Assembly: GCA_024279735.1 (NCBI GenBank) | Contig: JAJRRF010000270.1 | Location: 1 to 36,645, forward strand | DNA from: Alphaproteobacteria bacterium | Lineage (GTDB): Bacteria; Pseudomonadota; Alphaproteobacteria; Rhizobiales; JAJRRF01 | DNA: 36,645 nucleotides | Reading direction: 5' to 3' | Shown: one piece after another, positions 15,956 to 26,015 of the stretch | How positions within the stretch are numbered: position 1 is the first letter of the stretch | How the letters are laid out: each line of letters starts with the position of its first letter | Translations under genes and position numbers: made by a program | The notes under the pieces: generated by a model | What the model saw: only the letters and a program-made list of their open reading frames with translations | What the model was told of the DNA's origin: nothing | Databases searched by the model: none

Positions 15956-18445
15956 ATGGATAAGAATCAAGGTCAGAAAAACAGCGTTGCTGATAAGGCA
16001 AAGCAGCTTCAGGAAAAAGTGCAACCTCATTTCACAGTTGGTAAAGGACTCGCAGTATTGGGAGTAGGTGTTGTGCTGTATTCCTTGGGCGGCGTTGAGC
16101 CTGCAAAGCAGGTTTCTGACCAAAAAGCTGGCCAGACTGTTTCTGGAACACAAGTGGTAGACAGCCTGAAGGCAAAGACGGGACAAGCCAAGGACAGTAT
16201 CGGTTTACCACAGGCAGCACAGAAGGCTGCGTCACCATCTGGCCTGGCATCGCCAAAACAGACAGCAAAAATTATTGATGGGCAAAAACCGCAAGTCTCA
16301 AAGCCGCAGACCCAAAACCCACAAGCCCAAAACCCACAGGACAAGGTTGGCAGTGTTGCTGGGAACAGCATAGTTGCGACAGAAAAAAAGCAGGTGGTTT
16401 CCCCAAAACTCGATAAGGCGAAAAAACCACAAAAACCACAAAAGACAGTAGGAACAGCAACCAATGTTCTGGCCGAGACTAAAAATGATCAGGGCAGCGT
16501 CTTGCAGGAGCTGAAAAAGTGGGCAGCGCAACCGGAATTGAAGCAGTTTGGTAAGACAAAAAGTCACGATGCAGGAGAGCAGGACGGTATTGGTAATCAC
16601 AGTACTGCAATTATTGATGGTAAGCAGGCAACAAACGATGATGAAGGTGAGCTTACTGCTGAACCCAAAATTGCAGACGCGCCAACAGAATTTTCTCCAG
16701 GCGATAATGCTGGCAGCACCACTGGCGTGAAGGCTGCTGCAAAAGCAGACAAGGGTGTGAAGGCTTCTGGAAAATTACCTGAAGAAAAGGTAGTTACTGG
16801 CCTGGCAGATACTAATGAAGAGAGTGCTGCCCAAGGCAACACCAAGAAAAAACTCCCAACAGGTTTGTTATCTGTACCTTTGCCAAAAGAGGTCGAGAAA
16901 CAGCTGGTGACGGCCATTGAGAAGAAGGCCAAGAAAAGAAAGTCAACAGGTCTTCTCTCTGCTCCTCTCGCTTCGGAAAAAGCAGAGGCTGGGGTAACCA
17001 AAACAGTGAGCAAAGACGCGCCCAAACTTAAAAACGGCAAACCTAAAAATGCCAAACCTGAAAATCTGGGTAAGGCAGCCTTGGCAAAAGGGAAACAGAC
17101 TATGAGTAAGGCAGCAGCCCTGGCCAGCACAGTAAAGGCTGGCAGCACGAATGACACGGTTTCAAAAAGCAAGGTCTCTGAATTTACCCTGGCCAATGGC
17201 ATGGAGGTTGTTGTTATTCCTGACCACCGTGCTCCGGTTGTGACCCATATGGTCTGGTATAAGATGGGGGCGGCTGATGAAGAACCTGGCGTTTCCGGCG
17301 TAGCCCATTTTCTTGAACACCTGATGTTTAAGGGGACAGACAAGATCAAGTCAGGGGAATTTTCCAAGATTATTGCTCGAAATGGCGGCCAGGACAATGC
17401 CTTTACCTCCCAGGATGCGGTGGCCTATCACCAACGGGTGGCAAAGGATCGTCTTCGTCTGGTGATGGAGATGGAGGCAAACAGGATGCGCAACCTGAAG
17501 CTGACAGAAAAGGATATTGAGACAGAACGTGATGTCATTTTGGAGGAACGTCGTTCCCGTACAGATAATGATCCGCGTGCCCAGTTTAGGGAACAGATGG
17601 ATAGCGCGCTCTACATGAACCATCCCTATGGCATACCCGTCATTGGTTGGTATGATGAGATGAAAAAGTTGTCCCGTGAGGATGCCATGAAGTTTTATAG
17701 CCGCTATTACGCGCCAAACAATGCCATTTTGGTTGTGGCCGGCGATGTGACTCATGAGGAAGTGAAGAAACTGGCAACAGAGATTTATGGTGTCATAAAG
17801 CCAGTTGAGGGTGTAGCAAGGTCTGTCCGTCCCCAAGAGCCGCCGCACCGGGCAGCCCGCAGGATTGCCATGTATGACAAGCGTGTTGCAAAGGCGACAT
17901 GGCAACGTTCCTATCTGGCTGCTGGCTATAATGATGCCGAGCCGGGAGAGGCAGAGGCACTTGACCTGCTCCTGAAAATCATGGCATCCGGTACAACTGG
18001 CCGCATTTATAAGTCCCTGGTCATCAAGGACAAGATAGCCAGTAGTGCTGGCGGCGGTTATTCTGGAAGCTCATTGGACAGCGGAAAAATTTCCTTTTAT
18101 GCCATTGGTACAAAGGGTGTCCCACTCGCCAAACTTGAAGAAGAAATTGACAAACAGATTGCCCTGATCAAGGAAAAGGGTGTGACACAGCAGGAACTGG
18201 ACAGGGCGCGCAATTCCTATACGGCAGATTATGTCTACGCCAATGATAACCAGGTTTCCCTGGCGCGCCGTTATGGCTGGGCAAAAGTGGTTGGCCGCAC
18301 CATTGCGCAGGTTGAAGGCTGGCCTGCCATGTTGGGCAAGGTGAGCGTGGCAGATATCCAAAAAGTGGCCAAGAAATATTTAGTGATTGAGAAGAGTGTC
18401 ACTGGAGAGCTGTTGCCCGAAAAGAAAATGGCTTCTAAAAAATAA
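15956..18445 (+). CDS. M16 family zinc metallopeptidase with long N-terminal anchor/linker
   Basis: GVAHFLEHLMFKGTDK (HxxEH), downstream ETERDVILEERRSR; preceded by ~400 aa low-complexity Lys/Ala/Pro/Gln region with an N-proximal TM. Confidence 0.93.
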   Translation: MDKNQGQKNSVADKAKQLQEKVQPHFTVGKGLAVLGVGVVLYSLGGVEPAKQVSDQKAGQTVSGTQVVDSLKAKTGQAKDSIGLPQAAQKAASPSGLASPKQTAKIIDGQKPQVSKPQTQNPQAQNPQDKVGSVAGNSIVATEKKQVVSPKLDKAKKPQKPQKTVGTATNVLAETKNDQGSVLQELKKWAAQPELKQFGKTKSHDAGEQDGIGNHSTAIIDGKQATNDDEGELTAEPKIADAPTEFSPGDNAGSTTGVKAAAKADKGVKASGKLPEEKVVTGLADTNEESAAQGNTKKKLPTGLLSVPLPKEVEKQLVTAIEKKAKKRKSTGLLSAPLASEKAEAGVTKTVSKDAPKLKNGKPKNAKPENLGKAALAKGKQTMSKAAALASTVKAGSTNDTVSKSKVSEFTLANGMEVVVIPDHRAPVVTHMVWYKMGAADEEPGVSGVAHFLEHLMFKGTDKIKSGEFSKIIARNGGQDNAFTSQDAVAYHQRVAKDRLRLVMEMEANRMRNLKLTEKDIETERDVILEERRSRTDNDPRAQFREQMDSALYMNHPYGIPVIGWYDEMKKLSREDAMKFYSRYYAPNNAILVVAGDVTHEEVKKLATEIYGVIKPVEGVARSVRPQEPPHRAARRIAMYDKRVAKATWQRSYLAAGYNDAEPGEAEALDLLLKIMASGTTGRIYKSLVIKDKIASSAGGGYSGSSLDSGKISFYAIGTKGVPLAKLEEEIDKQIALIKEKGVTQQELDRARNSYTADYVYANDNQVSLARRYGWAKVVGRTIAQVEGWPAMLGKVSVADIQKVAKKYLVIEKSVTGELLPEKKMASKK

Positions 18446-18539
18446 CAGGCATTGTCAGGTTAACGCGATTGCTTCCCAGGTGAAGACTGCTCTGGGGAGA
18501 AGAAATATCGTGTCTTGGTAAAAGAGTGAGAATATTGAT

Positions 18540-19880
18540 ATGGTCATGCAGGCGAGAAAAAAAATTGGAATTGCAGGATATTATTGTGCAATATTATTGC
18601 TTGCACTTGGTGTAGTGTTGGGCGGTTCCCTAAGGGTTTATGCAATGAAAATACAGGAAATAACGACCCCTGGCGGCATCAAGGCCTTGTTGGTTGAGGA
18701 GCACAGCATTCCGCTGATGGCCATGCAGTTTGCCTTTAAGGGCGGTTCTGTCCAAGAAGATGATGGCAAGGAAGGGCTGGCTTACCTGTTGTCTGCCCTG
18801 CTGGATGAGGGGGCAGGGGACATGACCTCTGACCAGATGCAGGCAACCCTTGATGAACTGGCAATCCGGATGAGCTTTGATGCCAGCCGAGACCTGTTTT
18901 CAGGCAGTTTCCAGACCCTGACCAAAAACCGTGACAAGGCTGTTGAAATCCTGAAGCTTGCCTTGACCAAACCACGGTTTGACAGTGATGCCATTGAGAG
19001 AATGCGCAAACAGATATTGGTTTCCCTGAAGATGGGCGAAAAAAGTCCAGATACAGTGGTTGGCAAGGCATGGTTCAAGGCGGCATTCCCAGATCATCCC
19101 TATGGTAGGCCAACAAAGGGGACAACGCAGTCTGTCAGCAGCCTGACCCGTGATGACCTTGTTGGCTTTGTCAAAAAGAATTTTGCCAGGGATAATTTAA
19201 CTGTAGCCGTTGTCGGAGATATTGATGCCAAGGCATTGAGCGATATTTTAGACAGTGTTTTTGGCAGCCTGCCTAAGACTGCGAAGCTCAAGACTATCCC
19301 CGAAGCCAAAAGCCCTGCCGGCCCCATGCGCAAGGTGATTGAAATGGATGTGCCGCAATCAGTTGCCCAGTTTGGCCACCAGGGTATCAAGCGTCATGAC
19401 AAGGATTTTATTGCGGCCTATGTGCTGAATTATATTCTTGGCGGCGGTGGCTTTTCTTCCAGGCTTATGGAAGAGGTGCGTGAGAAAAATGGCCTGGCCT
19501 ATTCTGTCTACAGCTATCTTTATCCGCTGAACCATGCCTCGCTTTTCATGGGAGGGGTTGCTACCAAAAACAGCTCTATGAACAGGTCCATGAAATTGAT
19601 TGAGGCCGAGATACGGAAGATGGAGGAAAAAGGCCCGACGGAAGAGGAACTGAAGGATGCCAAACTCTATTTGACTGGTTCTTATGCCTTGCGTTTTGAT
19701 ACCAGCAGCAAGATTGCCAACCAGCTGATGTGGATTCAGATTGAGAAACTTGGGCTGGACTATTTTGACAAACGTAATGATATGGTCAATGCCGTAACCC
19801 TGGAGGACATCCGCAGGGTTGCCAAAAGGCTTTTCCAGGCTGATAAGCTGATTACGGCTATTGTTGGCAAACCGGGCTGA
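18540..19880 (+). CDS. M16 family peptidase-like protein, non-catalytic partner
   Basis: M16 architecture but HxxEH position replaced (EGLAYLLSALLDEGAG); C-terminal GGGGFSSRLMEEVREKNGLAYSVYSY. Confidence 0.92.
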   Translation: MVMQARKKIGIAGYYCAILLLALGVVLGGSLRVYAMKIQEITTPGGIKALLVEEHSIPLMAMQFAFKGGSVQEDDGKEGLAYLLSALLDEGAGDMTSDQMQATLDELAIRMSFDASRDLFSGSFQTLTKNRDKAVEILKLALTKPRFDSDAIERMRKQILVSLKMGEKSPDTVVGKAWFKAAFPDHPYGRPTKGTTQSVSSLTRDDLVGFVKKNFARDNLTVAVVGDIDAKALSDILDSVFGSLPKTAKLKTIPEAKSPAGPMRKVIEMDVPQSVAQFGHQGIKRHDKDFIAAYVLNYILGGGGFSSRLMEEVREKNGLAYSVYSYLYPLNHASLFMGGVATKNSSMNRSMKLIEAEIRKMEEKGPTEEELKDAKLYLTGSYALRFDTSSKIANQLMWIQIEKLGLDYFDKRNDMVNAVTLEDIRRVAKRLFQADKLITAIVGKPG

Positions 19881-19986
19881 TTTTTCAAAGTTCTTGTTAA
19901 GAGCAGTTAAAAACTGTAGGCCAGTTGCCCCAGTAGGGCAATTCAATTCATAGATATTAGGGATTTTAAACAGGTCTAAAAAGTAG

Positions 19987-20006
19987 AGACAAGGCATGCC
20001 TTGTCT
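19987..20006. repeat. 20-bp perfect palindrome
   Basis: AGACAAGGCATGCCTTGTCT. Confidence 0.9.
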
Positions 20007-20047
20007 TAAAATGTATCAAAAACAACCGTTTTATCATCTGGCAAGCA

Positions 20048-20067
20048 AGACAGGGCATGCCCTGTCT
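20048..20067. repeat. 20-bp perfect palindrome, variant of 19987-20006
   Basis: AGACAGGGCATGCCCTGTCT; with GTAGAG.../...CTCTAC extensions the two palindromes form an inverted pair. Confidence 0.9.
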
Positions 20068-20357
20068 CTACAATTCTATACTCCCCCAACATCAAAACCC
20101 AGATTTTCAGCTGGCTCTTTTGCACTCTGGAGTCGTTCCGCTCTTCTCCCAATGCTAAGGCATTGCAGCGAAGAACGCGCCTATCCAGATCACAAAATTT
20201 CTCACCTGAAAAAAGCTGGGTTTTCACGTCGTGTGAGTATAGTGAAAAATATGAATTGAATCGCCCTGTTGCCCCAGTAGTTGAGTGGAACGTTACAGCA
20301 AAGCACCGCAGTAACGTTTCTGTTCAGAATAGAGCCAGCTTACATCAAAAAGATCGC

Positions 20358-22280
20358 CTAGCCCTCATAATCTGGGGCGCGGCCTTCTTCTACCAAAGCT
20401 TGGATGGCTTCATGCAATGGCTCAACCTTTGAGCCTTTTGAGCCAAGGCGGCGGATGGAGACCGTGCCGTCTTCCATTTCGCGCGCCCCGCAGACAAAAA
20501 TGGCCGGCACTTTTGCCAGGCTGTGTTCGCGCACCTTATAATTGATCTTCTCATTCCGCAGGTCAATCTCGCAGCGCAGGCCTGCCATCTCGCAGGCTTC
20601 CTTTACCTTTTGTGCATAGTCATCATATTCGTTGACAATGGTGGTCACAACCACCTGAACCGGGGCGAGCCAAAGCGGCAGGCGGCCCGCATGATGCTCA
20701 ATCAATATGCCTGTAAAGCGTTCCAGTGAGCCGAACATGGCGCGGTGAATCATCACAGGTTCATGCTTGTCACTGTCAGAGCCGATATAGAAGGCACCCA
20801 GGCGGCCAGGGAGGTTAAAGTCGAGCTGGAGCGTGCCGCATTGCCAGTCACGGCCAATGGCATCACGCAGCACATATTCCAGTTTGGGGCCATAAAACGC
20901 ACCTTCGCCGCTGTTCAGTTTCCATTCCACGCCCGCTTCATCCAGCACTGTGCGCAATGCGGCCTCAGCCTCATCCCAGATTTCATCAGAACCAACGCGC
21001 TTTTCAGGACGGTCAGAAAACTTGACCACAACATCTTCAAAACCAAATTCCTTATACATATTCAGCATCAGGGTATTGATCTTGATACATTCTTCTGTGA
21101 TTTGCTCACGGGTGCAGAAAATATGGGCATCATCCTGGGTAAAGTGGCGCACCCGCATAATGCCGTGCAATGCCCCTGACGGTTCGTAGCGATGCACCTT
21201 GCCAAATTCAGCAATTTTCAGGGGCAAATCACGGTAGGATTTCAGGCCGTTCTTAAAAATCTGGACATGGCCTGGGCAGTTCATCGGTTTGCAGGCAAAT
21301 ACCCGTTCGTCAGGGGTGGTTGTGGTGAACATGTTGTCGCCAAACTTTTCCCAGTGACCAGACTTTTCCCATAGGGTGCGTTCCATCATGTCTGGGCTGT
21401 TGACCTCAATATAACCCGCTTCCTGCTGACGGCGGCGCATATATTCGATCAGCTGCAAAAACAGCGTCCAGCCCTTGGCGTGCCAGAACACAGCCCCCGG
21501 AGCCTCCTCCTGAAAATGAAACAGATCCATCTCGCGCCCCAGCTTGCGGTGGTCACGTTTTTCGGCCTCTTCCAGCCGTGTCAAATAGGCTTTGAGCTGC
21601 TTCGGGTTTTGCCAGGCTGTGCCATATAGCCGTTGCAGACCAGCATTGTTGCTGTCACCGCGCCAATAGGAGCCAGCAATCTTCATCAGTTTAAACGCCG
21701 TGCCAACTTTGCCGGTTGAGGACAGGTGAGGCCCAAGGCAAAGGTCAAGCCATTCGCCCTGGCGGTAAATGCTGATTTCCTCGTCTTCTGGCAGATCCTC
21801 AATAAGTTCGGCCTTATAGGTCTCGCCAATGCCTTTAAAATAGTCAATTGCTTCTGCGCGCGGCCAGACCTCGCGGACGATCGGTTCATTGCGCTCAATA
21901 ATCTGGCGCATTTTCTTTTCAATCTTGGCCAGGTCATCTGGGTGAAACGGTTCGTCCTTGGCAAAGTCATAATAGAAGCCGTCCTCTATAGACGGGCCAA
22001 TCGTCACTTGTGTCCCTGGCCACAGCGACTGGACAGCCTCGGCCATTACATGGGCGCAGTCATGGCGGATCAGGTCAAGTGCGTCCTCGTCATCGCGCAT
22101 CACCAGTTCAACGGCAGCATTGCCGGCTATCTCAGCAGCCAAATCTTTCAGCTTGCCGTCAAGCCTGATCGCCACAGTCTTTTTGGCCAAGGACTTGGAA
22201 ATGGATGTCGCCACATCCAGGCCAGTGATGCCGTCCTCATAGTCGCGCTTTGCGCCGTCAGGAAAAGTCAGTTCTATCAT
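20358..22280 (-). CDS. thrS: Threonyl-tRNA synthetase
   Basis: N-terminal TGS domain, [42 protein letters not shown] class II motifs. Confidence 0.98.
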   Translation of the reverse strand: MIELTFPDGAKRDYEDGITGLDVATSISKSLAKKTVAIRLDGKLKDLAAEIAGNAAVELVMRDDEDALDLIRHDCAHVMAEAVQSLWPGTQVTIGPSIEDGFYYDFAKDEPFHPDDLAKIEKKMRQIIERNEPIVREVWPRAEAIDYFKGIGETYKAELIEDLPEDEEISIYRQGEWLDLCLGPHLSSTGKVGTAFKLMKIAGSYWRGDSNNAGLQRLYGTAWQNPKQLKAYLTRLEEAEKRDHRKLGREMDLFHFQEEAPGAVFWHAKGWTLFLQLIEYMRRRQQEAGYIEVNSPDMMERTLWEKSGHWEKFGDNMFTTTTPDERVFACKPMNCPGHVQIFKNGLKSYRDLPLKIAEFGKVHRYEPSGALHGIMRVRHFTQDDAHIFCTREQITEECIKINTLMLNMYKEFGFEDVVVKFSDRPEKRVGSDEIWDEAEAALRTVLDEAGVEWKLNSGEGAFYGPKLEYVLRDAIGRDWQCGTLQLDFNLPGRLGAFYIGSDSDKHEPVMIHRAMFGSLERFTGILIEHHAGRLPLWLAPVQVVVTTIVNEYDDYAQKVKEACEMAGLRCEIDLRNEKINYKVREHSLAKVPAIFVCGAREMEDGTVSIRRLGSKGSKVEPLHEAIQALVEEGRAPDYEG

Positions 22281-22543
22281 CTCAAAAGTTCCTCAGTCGC
22301 TGCAAACAAGGCAGGTAAGTCCCGCAAGCGGGTTATGGTTTTTTTAATGGATAAGGAGTGCCCAATTTCAGGGCAGCAAGTCAAGGAGATTTTTGCGATA
22401 TGGGCGGGAAAACAGGTGTACAGCGAAAATGGCCGAAAAATTTCCGTATACAGCCCCCTTGCCGGGCACGGTGCACCTGAATCCAGCACAATGGCATGGA
22501 GATGGGTTAAAAAGGTTGCGCCAAGGAGAAAACTCTATTTTGA

Positions 22544-22726
22544 TGTCTTGGCTTCCCTGAAAATACGGACAATTTGCAAAATGTTGCCGTTCTCAATACC
22601 AATGGTGCGGACAGTTTTCAGAAAGTCAAAGCCAATGAAATCAATAACTTAAAACCTCAAGAGTATTTAATTCAAGGTCTAGAGTATCCTGCACCTAATC
22701 AGAATCGATTTTCTTCCTTTTCTTGA
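22544..22726 (+). pseudogene. Possible gene remnant (start-less reading frame)
   Basis: 60-codon open frame ending TGA: ...GFPENTDNLQNVAVLNTNGADSFQKVKANEINNLKPQEYLIQGLEYPAPNQNRFSSFS*; no ATG in frame. Confidence 0.2.
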
Positions 22727-22804
22727 TTTAAATGCAGGTTGCTCTAGTGGCTGTGCCTTATTGGTTTGTAGCTTTTTTCTGTAATTGCTTTTATAGTCTG
22801 ACCA

Positions 22805-22832
22805 GGTTATACCAAACCACAAAAGGGATCTT
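22805..22832 (-). repeat. Dispersed repeat family 4, copy 2 (inverted)
   Basis: GGTTATACCAAACCACAAAAGGGATCTT = reverse complement of 14224-14251 with 2 mismatches. Confidence 0.6.
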
Positions 22833-22836
22833 GTTT

Positions 22837-22890
22837 CTAGTGCATAGTGCGAGCAAATCGTTACGATTTGCGGGTTAAGATATGCGCCAT
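22837..22890 (+). repeat. Dispersed hairpin repeat family 3, copy B
   Basis: CTAGTGCATAGTGCGAGCAAATCGTTACGATTTGCGGGTTAAGATATGCGCCAT. Confidence 0.85.
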
Positions 22891-23110
22891 ATATAGGGAT
22901 AGGGCAAGATCGCCCGATCGCAATTGCTTGCAATTTGCCCTAGACTGAAGACAGCCCTTAACCTGGGGTTGACGGCCTAAAAATGGGTAAGGATCTTTTG
23001 TGGTCTATATCGTATTTGTGGGGCAGTCTGGTATTGCCAGGCTATAACCGCTCCAGGTGTGACCTGTAGATATATTGGGTATGTCCCAAAGTTGAGGAAA
23101 GCAGTGTTTT

Positions 23111-25789
23111 ATGACAGGCCTGAATGAAATCCGTTCTATCTTTCTGGATTATTTTGCCAAACAGGGACATGATATTGTCGCCTCAGGTTCACTGGTGCCC
23201 CATAACGATCCCAGCCTGATGTTTACCAATGCTGGAATGGTGCCTTTCAAGAATATCTTTACCGGGCAGGAAAGCATAGCCAATCCACGTGCGACTTCAG
23301 CGCAAAAATGTGTCCGTGCCGGTGGCAAGCATAATGACCTGGATAATGTTGGCTATACAGCGCGGCATCATACCTTCTTTGAAATGATGGGGAATTTTTC
23401 CTTTGGGGACTATTTTAAGGAAGATGCCATTGCCTTTGCCTGGGAACTGATTACCAAAGAATATGGATTGCCAAGGGATAAGCTGCTTGTGACAGTCTAT
23501 CATGAAGATGACGAGGCATACAGGCTATGGCAGAAGATAGCTGGATTACCTGACCGCCAGATTATCAGGATTGCGACCAGTGACAATTTTTGGTCTATGG
23601 GGGAGACTGGTCCGTGCGGCCCGAGTTCAGAAATTTTTTATGACCATGGGGAACAAATTTTTGGCGGCCCTCCTGGCAGTCCTGATGAGGACGGGGACCG
23701 TTTTGTTGAAATCTGGAACCTGGTCTTCATGCAGTATGAACAGGTTGACAGGGACACCCGGATTGACCTGCCAAAACCCTCAATTGATACGGGAATGGGG
23801 CTGGAGCGGATGGCTGCGGTTCTGCAAGGGACGCATAACAATTTTGAGATTGACCTGTTCCGTAACCTGATCAGTGCCTCGGTTGAAAAAAGCGGTGTCG
23901 CTTCGCAAGGGGAGCATGTCTTTAGTCACCGTATCATAGCTGACCACCTGCGTTCTGCCAGCTTCCTGATCGCTGATGGCGTGTTGCCTTCCAATGAGGG
24001 GCGGGGCTATGTTTTGCGCCGCATCATGCGCCGGGCCATGCGCCATGCCCACCTGCTTGGCACGAGTGAGCCGCTCATGTATCAGCTTGTTCCTGCCCTG
24101 ATCAGGGAGATGGGGGATGAATATACTGAGCTTGGCCGTGCAGGTGCCCTGATTACAGAAACCTTGAAGCTTGAGGAAAGCCGCTTTAAAAAGACGCTGG
24201 AACGCGGCCTGAACCTGCTGGAAACCGAGATGACAACCCTGAAAAAAGGCGGTCAGCTTCCAGGAGATGTGGCCTTTAAGCTTTATGATACTTATGGCTT
24301 TCCTGTTGACCTGACAGAAGACGCCTTGCGCAGTCATGACATTTCAGTTGACCGTAAGGGTTTTGAGGAAAAGATGGAAGGCCAGCGTGAAAAGGCGCGC
24401 AAGGCTTGGTCAGGATCTGGCGGGCAGGCGACTGACAGTGTCTGGCTTGATTTGCGTGAAAAGCTTGGCGCGACTGAATTTTTGGGTTACCAGAGTGAAA
24501 ATGCGGAAGGCAAGATTGTTGCCATCCTGGTTGATGGAAAACAGGTCAGGCAAGTCAGCAAGGGGGCAGAAGCTCTTATATTGACAAACCAGACCCCATT
24601 TTATGCAGAATCCGGTGGCCAGGCTGGGGATATAGGTCGGATGACTGGTGTGGGCGGTGCGCAGTGCAGCGTCAGCGATACTTTGAAACAGGCAGGGGCG
24701 TTGCATTGCCATGTTGTTTCAGTCACGGAAGGCAGCTTTTCAGAAGGTGACGTGGTTGATCTGGAGGTTGACCATGAAAAGCGGCGTGCTGTGAAGGCAA
24801 ACCATTCTGCCACCCACCTCCTTCATGAGGCCTTACGCCAGGTTCTTGGCGAACATGTCGCGCAAAAAGGCTCGCAGGTTACTGCGGAACGCCTGCGGTT
24901 TGACTTTTCCCATAACAAGCCAATGAGCGTCGCCGATGTGCAGCAGGCAGAAGACCTGGTCAACGATATTATTTTGCAGAATAATGCTGTGACAACGCGG
25001 CTGATGGACATGGAAGACGCTGTTGAGGCCGGGGCCCTGGCCTTGTTTGGTGAAAAATATGACAGTGAGGTCCGGGTCGTTGCAATGGGGCAGAGTGACA
25101 GTGGACGTGGCAACGACAAGCATTATTCTGTGGAGTTGTGCGGAGGCATTCATGCCGAGCGGACAGGTGATATTGGCTTGCTGAAGATTATCAATGAAAC
25201 GGCTGTCGCTTCGGGGGTTAGGCGTATAGAGGCTCTGACAGCCAAACAGGCACGCCATTTCCTGACGGGTGAAGAAATGGGGTTGCGCATGGCGGCAGAC
25301 CTGCTGAAGACGACACCCAAAGAGGTTTCCGTTCGTCTTAAGGCATTGATCCAGGATAAAAAACAGTTGGAACGCGACCTTTCTGAAGCCAAAAAGAAAC
25401 TTGCTATGGGCGGCGGTGCAGATGAAGGGGAAGCCGTGCGTGACCTTGGTGCTGTCAAGATGATGGCCAGGGTTGTTCATGGCATTGCGCCAAAAGACCT
25501 GCGTTCTCTCAGTGATGCTGGCAAGCAACAGATTGGATCAGGTATCGTTGTGATTATTGGCATTTCTGAGGATGGCCGTGCGGCGATCATAGTCGGGGTC
25601 ACCAAGGATCAGTCATCACGCTTTAATGCTGTTGAGCTTGTTCGTACAGGGTCTGCCATTCTGGGCGGGAAGGGCGGCGGCGGACGGCCAGAAATGGCGC
25701 AGGCTGGCGGGCCTGATGGCAAAAGAGCTGAAGAGGCACTTGATGCCATTGAAAAGCAGCTTGTGAGCCAGTTGGGGGGCGACAGCTGA
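23111..25789 (+). CDS. alaS: Alanyl-tRNA synthetase
   Basis: N-terminal [70 protein letters not shown]-terminal [16 protein letters not shown]. Confidence 0.98.
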   Translation: MTGLNEIRSIFLDYFAKQGHDIVASGSLVPHNDPSLMFTNAGMVPFKNIFTGQESIANPRATSAQKCVRAGGKHNDLDNVGYTARHHTFFEMMGNFSFGDYFKEDAIAFAWELITKEYGLPRDKLLVTVYHEDDEAYRLWQKIAGLPDRQIIRIATSDNFWSMGETGPCGPSSEIFYDHGEQIFGGPPGSPDEDGDRFVEIWNLVFMQYEQVDRDTRIDLPKPSIDTGMGLERMAAVLQGTHNNFEIDLFRNLISASVEKSGVASQGEHVFSHRIIADHLRSASFLIADGVLPSNEGRGYVLRRIMRRAMRHAHLLGTSEPLMYQLVPALIREMGDEYTELGRAGALITETLKLEESRFKKTLERGLNLLETEMTTLKKGGQLPGDVAFKLYDTYGFPVDLTEDALRSHDISVDRKGFEEKMEGQREKARKAWSGSGGQATDSVWLDLREKLGATEFLGYQSENAEGKIVAILVDGKQVRQVSKGAEALILTNQTPFYAESGGQAGDIGRMTGVGGAQCSVSDTLKQAGALHCHVVSVTEGSFSEGDVVDLEVDHEKRRAVKANHSATHLLHEALRQVLGEHVAQKGSQVTAERLRFDFSHNKPMSVADVQQAEDLVNDIILQNNAVTTRLMDMEDAVEAGALALFGEKYDSEVRVVAMGQSDSGRGNDKHYSVELCGGIHAERTGDIGLLKIINETAVASGVRRIEALTAKQARHFLTGEEMGLRMAADLLKTTPKEVSVRLKALIQDKKQLERDLSEAKKKLAMGGGADEGEAVRDLGAVKMMARVVHGIAPKDLRSLSDAGKQQIGSGIVVIIGISEDGRAAIIVGVTKDQSSRFNAVELVRTGSAILGGKGGGGRPEMAQAGGPDGKRAEEALDAIEKQLVSQLGGDS

Positions 25790-25858
25790 CGAAAATGGTG
25801 GATGTTTTGCGCTTTTGCTGTTGCTCACACCACACCACACCACACCAACTTGCAAGTA

Positions 25859-25903
25859 ATTGCGCATAACTTAACCTGCAAACCGATTCGGTTTTCTCGC
25901 CCA
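25859..25903 (-). repeat. Dispersed hairpin repeat family 3, copy D (partial)
   Basis: ATTGCGCATAACTTAACCTGCAAACCGATTCGGTTTTCTCGCCCAC; reverse orientation to copies A/B. Confidence 0.65.
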
Positions 25904-25954
25904 CCACACCAAAAGACCTGCCACCTTGAAAGTGACGGGTCTTTTGGTGTGGTG
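25902..25954. terminator. Long hairpin between convergent alaS and herA-like genes
   Basis: CACCACACCAAAAGACC (25902-25918) pairs perfectly with GGTCTTTTGGTGTGGTG (25938-25954): 17-bp stem; no long T-tract, so terminator role is inferred from position. Confidence 0.45.
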
Positions 25955-26015
25955 TGGTTGCGAGACAGAAGTAAATTGCAGGAAAATATGCCTGCAATTT
26001 ATGTAAATCCTGACC

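Larger units (their letters stand above)
19924..20279. mobile_element. Nested inverted-repeat element (~331 bp) with 12-bp flanking direct repeats
   Basis: Flanking GTTGCCCCAGTA at 19924-19935 and 20268-20279; TIRs GGGCAATTCAATTCATA (19936-19952) and TATGAATTGAATCGCCC (20250-20266), 16/17 matched; internal perfect 20-bp palindromes and a long imperfect hairpin. Confidence 0.7.

Noticed and set aside
16597-17397. 266-aa minus-strand ORF opposite the M16 N-terminal linker
   Set aside because: Mirrors low-complexity Lys/Ala codons of the linker; the plus-strand frame continues into a clear catalytic domain.
21726-22652. 308-aa plus-strand ORF over the thrS 5' half
   Set aside because: Antisense to thrS; composition typical of a shadow ORF.
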